A stretch of DNA of 64,000 nt from Nocardioides eburneiflavus. Lineage in GTDB: Bacteria; Actinomycetota; Actinomycetes; Propionibacteriales; Nocardioidaceae. Shown here in pieces: positions 62,766 through 64,000 of this stretch. The notes beneath the pieces are model-generated. The model was not told the origin of the DNA. It saw nothing but the letters and a program-made list of their open reading frames with translations, and did not search any database. The position numbers were made by a program, and so were the translations under genes. The stretch is taken from positions 1,922,001 to 1,986,000 of the forward strand of contig NZ_SRRO01000001.1 of the NCBI RefSeq assembly GCF_004785795.1. Direction: 5' to 3'. Position 1 is the stretch's first letter. The number at the start of each line of letters is the position of its first letter.

Positions 62766-62848
62766 GGACTCACTGGCTGCGCAGGTCGGCGACGGTCGAA
62801 GCCTGACAGCGCCGGATTCAGGCCCCACGACCAGACCGACCCACGCGC

Positions 62849-62898
62849 CGCGGCCCCTCGACCCCGGGTGCGGTCGAGGAGCCACGGGTGGGGCCGCG
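62849..62898. terminator. Compound stem-loop between convergent genes
   Basis: Inner stem CCTCGACC (62856-62863) with GGTCGAGG (62872-62879), loop of 8 nt. Outer arms CGCGGCC (62849-62855) and GGCCGCG (62892-62898) pair with an intervening bulge. It can end both ychF and the GH32 transcript. Confidence 0.6.
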
Positions 62899-62905
62899 CC
62901 GGTGG

Positions 62906-64000
62906 CTAGACGCTGGAGCTGGGCGACAGCTGCCACGCGCGGACGCGTGGGTCACCACCGTGCCACCGGGTCGTGGGCTCGACAGCTCCGCCCAGCAGAC
63001 CCTGCGGGGAGGAGATCTCCACGACGGGTCCGTCGACGATGATCCGCAGCTCCTCGCCGGCCCACGGCATGGACCACGTGTCCTGGCCGGGGCGCTCGAG
63101 CGACACGGCACCGTCCAGCACCCCGACCCGGGCGGTCTTGGCGCCCGAGTCGTTGCTCAGCACCAGGTGGTCGTCGGGCCCGGCAGGAGACCACTCGAGG
63201 TCGAAGGTGACCGCTGACTCGCCTGCGGCCAGCGGGCCACCACGCGCAGCAGCCAGCTCGGGGTGCGGGGCGGCGACAAGGCGCCCGTCCTTCGCCGTCA
63301 TCAGGTACGGGACGCTCAAGCAGCTCGACCAGGCCTCGTCGGCGTCGCCGACCCCGCGCATCCAGAACATCACGCACGGCCGACCGTCGCGGTCCCGGAA
63401 GAAGGACGGCGCGTAGTAGGAGCCGCCGTGGCTCAGCCGCCCCCAGTCCGCGGGCGTGAACCGTCCCTCGCCGTACGAGTCGCCGTCGCCGATGCCGTAC
63501 CCGGCGTAGTGCAGCACGTCGTCGTCCCACACCGAGCTCAGCATCACCCAGTGGTCGTCGACGTCGAAGACCTGTGGGCACTCCCAGAGCGCACCCATCC
63601 AGACCGGCTCGGTCTCGTACGTCGAACGGCTGGCGGCGACGCCGTCGTAGACCCACTCGGTCAGATCGGGGGAGGTGTACGTGAGGGCGAGTGCGTCGCC
63701 GCTGCGTGTTCCGGCACCGACGAACATCCGCCACAGGTCGCCCTCGCGGACGACGAACGGGTCCCGGTAGGCGATCAGGTCGAGGTCCTCCGGAGGGACG
63801 ATGACGACCTCGCCCTTGGTCCACTCGTCCCACGTGCTGTCGGTCGGTGCGGCGAGCCGGACGCGCCCGAGCCCGATGTCGGGCTGCACCACCGACGTGT
63901 AGAGGATGCGTGCGTCGTCGCCGTCGCGCACCAGGCTCCCGGTCCAGATGCCGTCGTCGCCGTCCCCCGGCGCCAGGGCGATGCCGCGACGGGTCCAGGA
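62906..64000 (-). CDS. GH32 beta-fructosidase, N-terminal part missing
   Basis: The frame is open to the window edge, giving 364 residues of the enzyme's middle and C-terminus. Motifs: DGIWTGSLV near the truncated end, the RDP motif in AYRDPFV (transition-state stabiliser), and the EC motif in WECPQVF (acid/base). The N-terminal NDPNG nucleophile region is outside. A C-terminal beta-sandwich follows ([12 protein letters not shown]). It splits sucrose or fructans and would complement the amylosucrase at 31329. No signal peptide can be assessed. Confidence 0.9.
   Translation of the reverse strand, partial: SWTRRGIALAPGDGDDGIWTGSLVRDGDDARILYTSVVQPDIGLGRVRLAAPTDSTWDEWTKGEVVIVPPEDLDLIAYRDPFVVREGDLWRMFVGAGTRSGDALALTYTSPDLTEWVYDGVAASRSTYETEPVWMGALWECPQVFDVDDHWVMLSSVWDDDVLHYAGYGIGDGDSYGEGRFTPADWGRLSHGGSYYAPSFFRDRDGRPCVMFWMRGVGDADEAWSSCLSVPYLMTAKDGRLVAAPHPELAAARGGPLAAGESAVTFDLEWSPAGPDDHLVLSNDSGAKTARVGVLDGAVSLERPGQDTWSMPWAGEELRIIVDGPVVEISSPQGLLGGAVEPTTRWHGGDPRVRAWQLSPSSSV

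Overview
The window is very GC-rich (roughly 70% by eye), has short intergenic gaps, many GTG starts, ATGA/GTGA gene overlaps and typical actinobacterial families (DUF1707, DUF4245, SigE-family sigma factor, leaderless -10 boxes). It fits the chromosome of a high-GC actinomycete. I suspect a Nocardioides-like member of Nocardioidaceae, but that is inference from style. I see no tRNA, rRNA, CRISPR array, transposase or phage gene. No gene-free stretch exceeds about 280 bases.

Layout. 1-3173: the end of a binding-protein-dependent ABC importer operon (binding protein, two permeases, ATPase). 3216-3394: a cluster of short inverted repeats that recurs at 52150-52250. 3403-7097: a PEP-mutase/isocitrate-lyase-family enzyme, a flavin monooxygenase-like protein and a CapA-M15 peptidase fusion lipoprotein. 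7094-18628: the most unusual region, four head-to-tail paralogues of about 960 residues, each with an N-terminal helix-turn-helix, a STAND-type ATPase and a long helical repeat region, translationally coupled as one minus-strand operon. Three GTCAACC repeats at exact 10-bp spacing lie between this operon and a divergent gene for a small cysteine-containing exported protein.

19902-38898: two oligosaccharide gene clusters. The first encodes an ABC importer with two GH13 alpha-glucosidases and a GH36 alpha-galactosidase, plus a divergent LacI-type regulator and an MsiK-like ATPase. The second encodes an amylosucrase, a complete four-gene ABC importer and galactokinase. With the GH32 beta-fructosidase that runs off the right end, these could take up raffinose-family sugars, sucrose and alpha-glucosides and split them: GH36 releases galactose (to galactokinase), and GH32 or amylosucrase acts on the sucrose part.

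38974-64000: mainly housekeeping genes. They include two alpha/beta hydrolases, fructose-1,6-bisphosphatase II, a molybdate importer with its own TOBE regulator, exonuclease VII, IspH, a YciO/Sua5 protein, an ECF sigma factor with a putative anti-sigma partner, RmuC, a GlxA-type regulator, an MFS carrier, exonuclease III, an acyl-CoA dehydrogenase, two PH-domain membrane proteins and YchF. Two closely related secreted zinc metalloproteases flank the dehydrogenase and PH-domain genes. Many genes here start 6-8 nt after a TANNNT-like box, which predicts leaderless transcripts. Three convergent gene pairs share one CTAG tetranucleotide for both stop codons.
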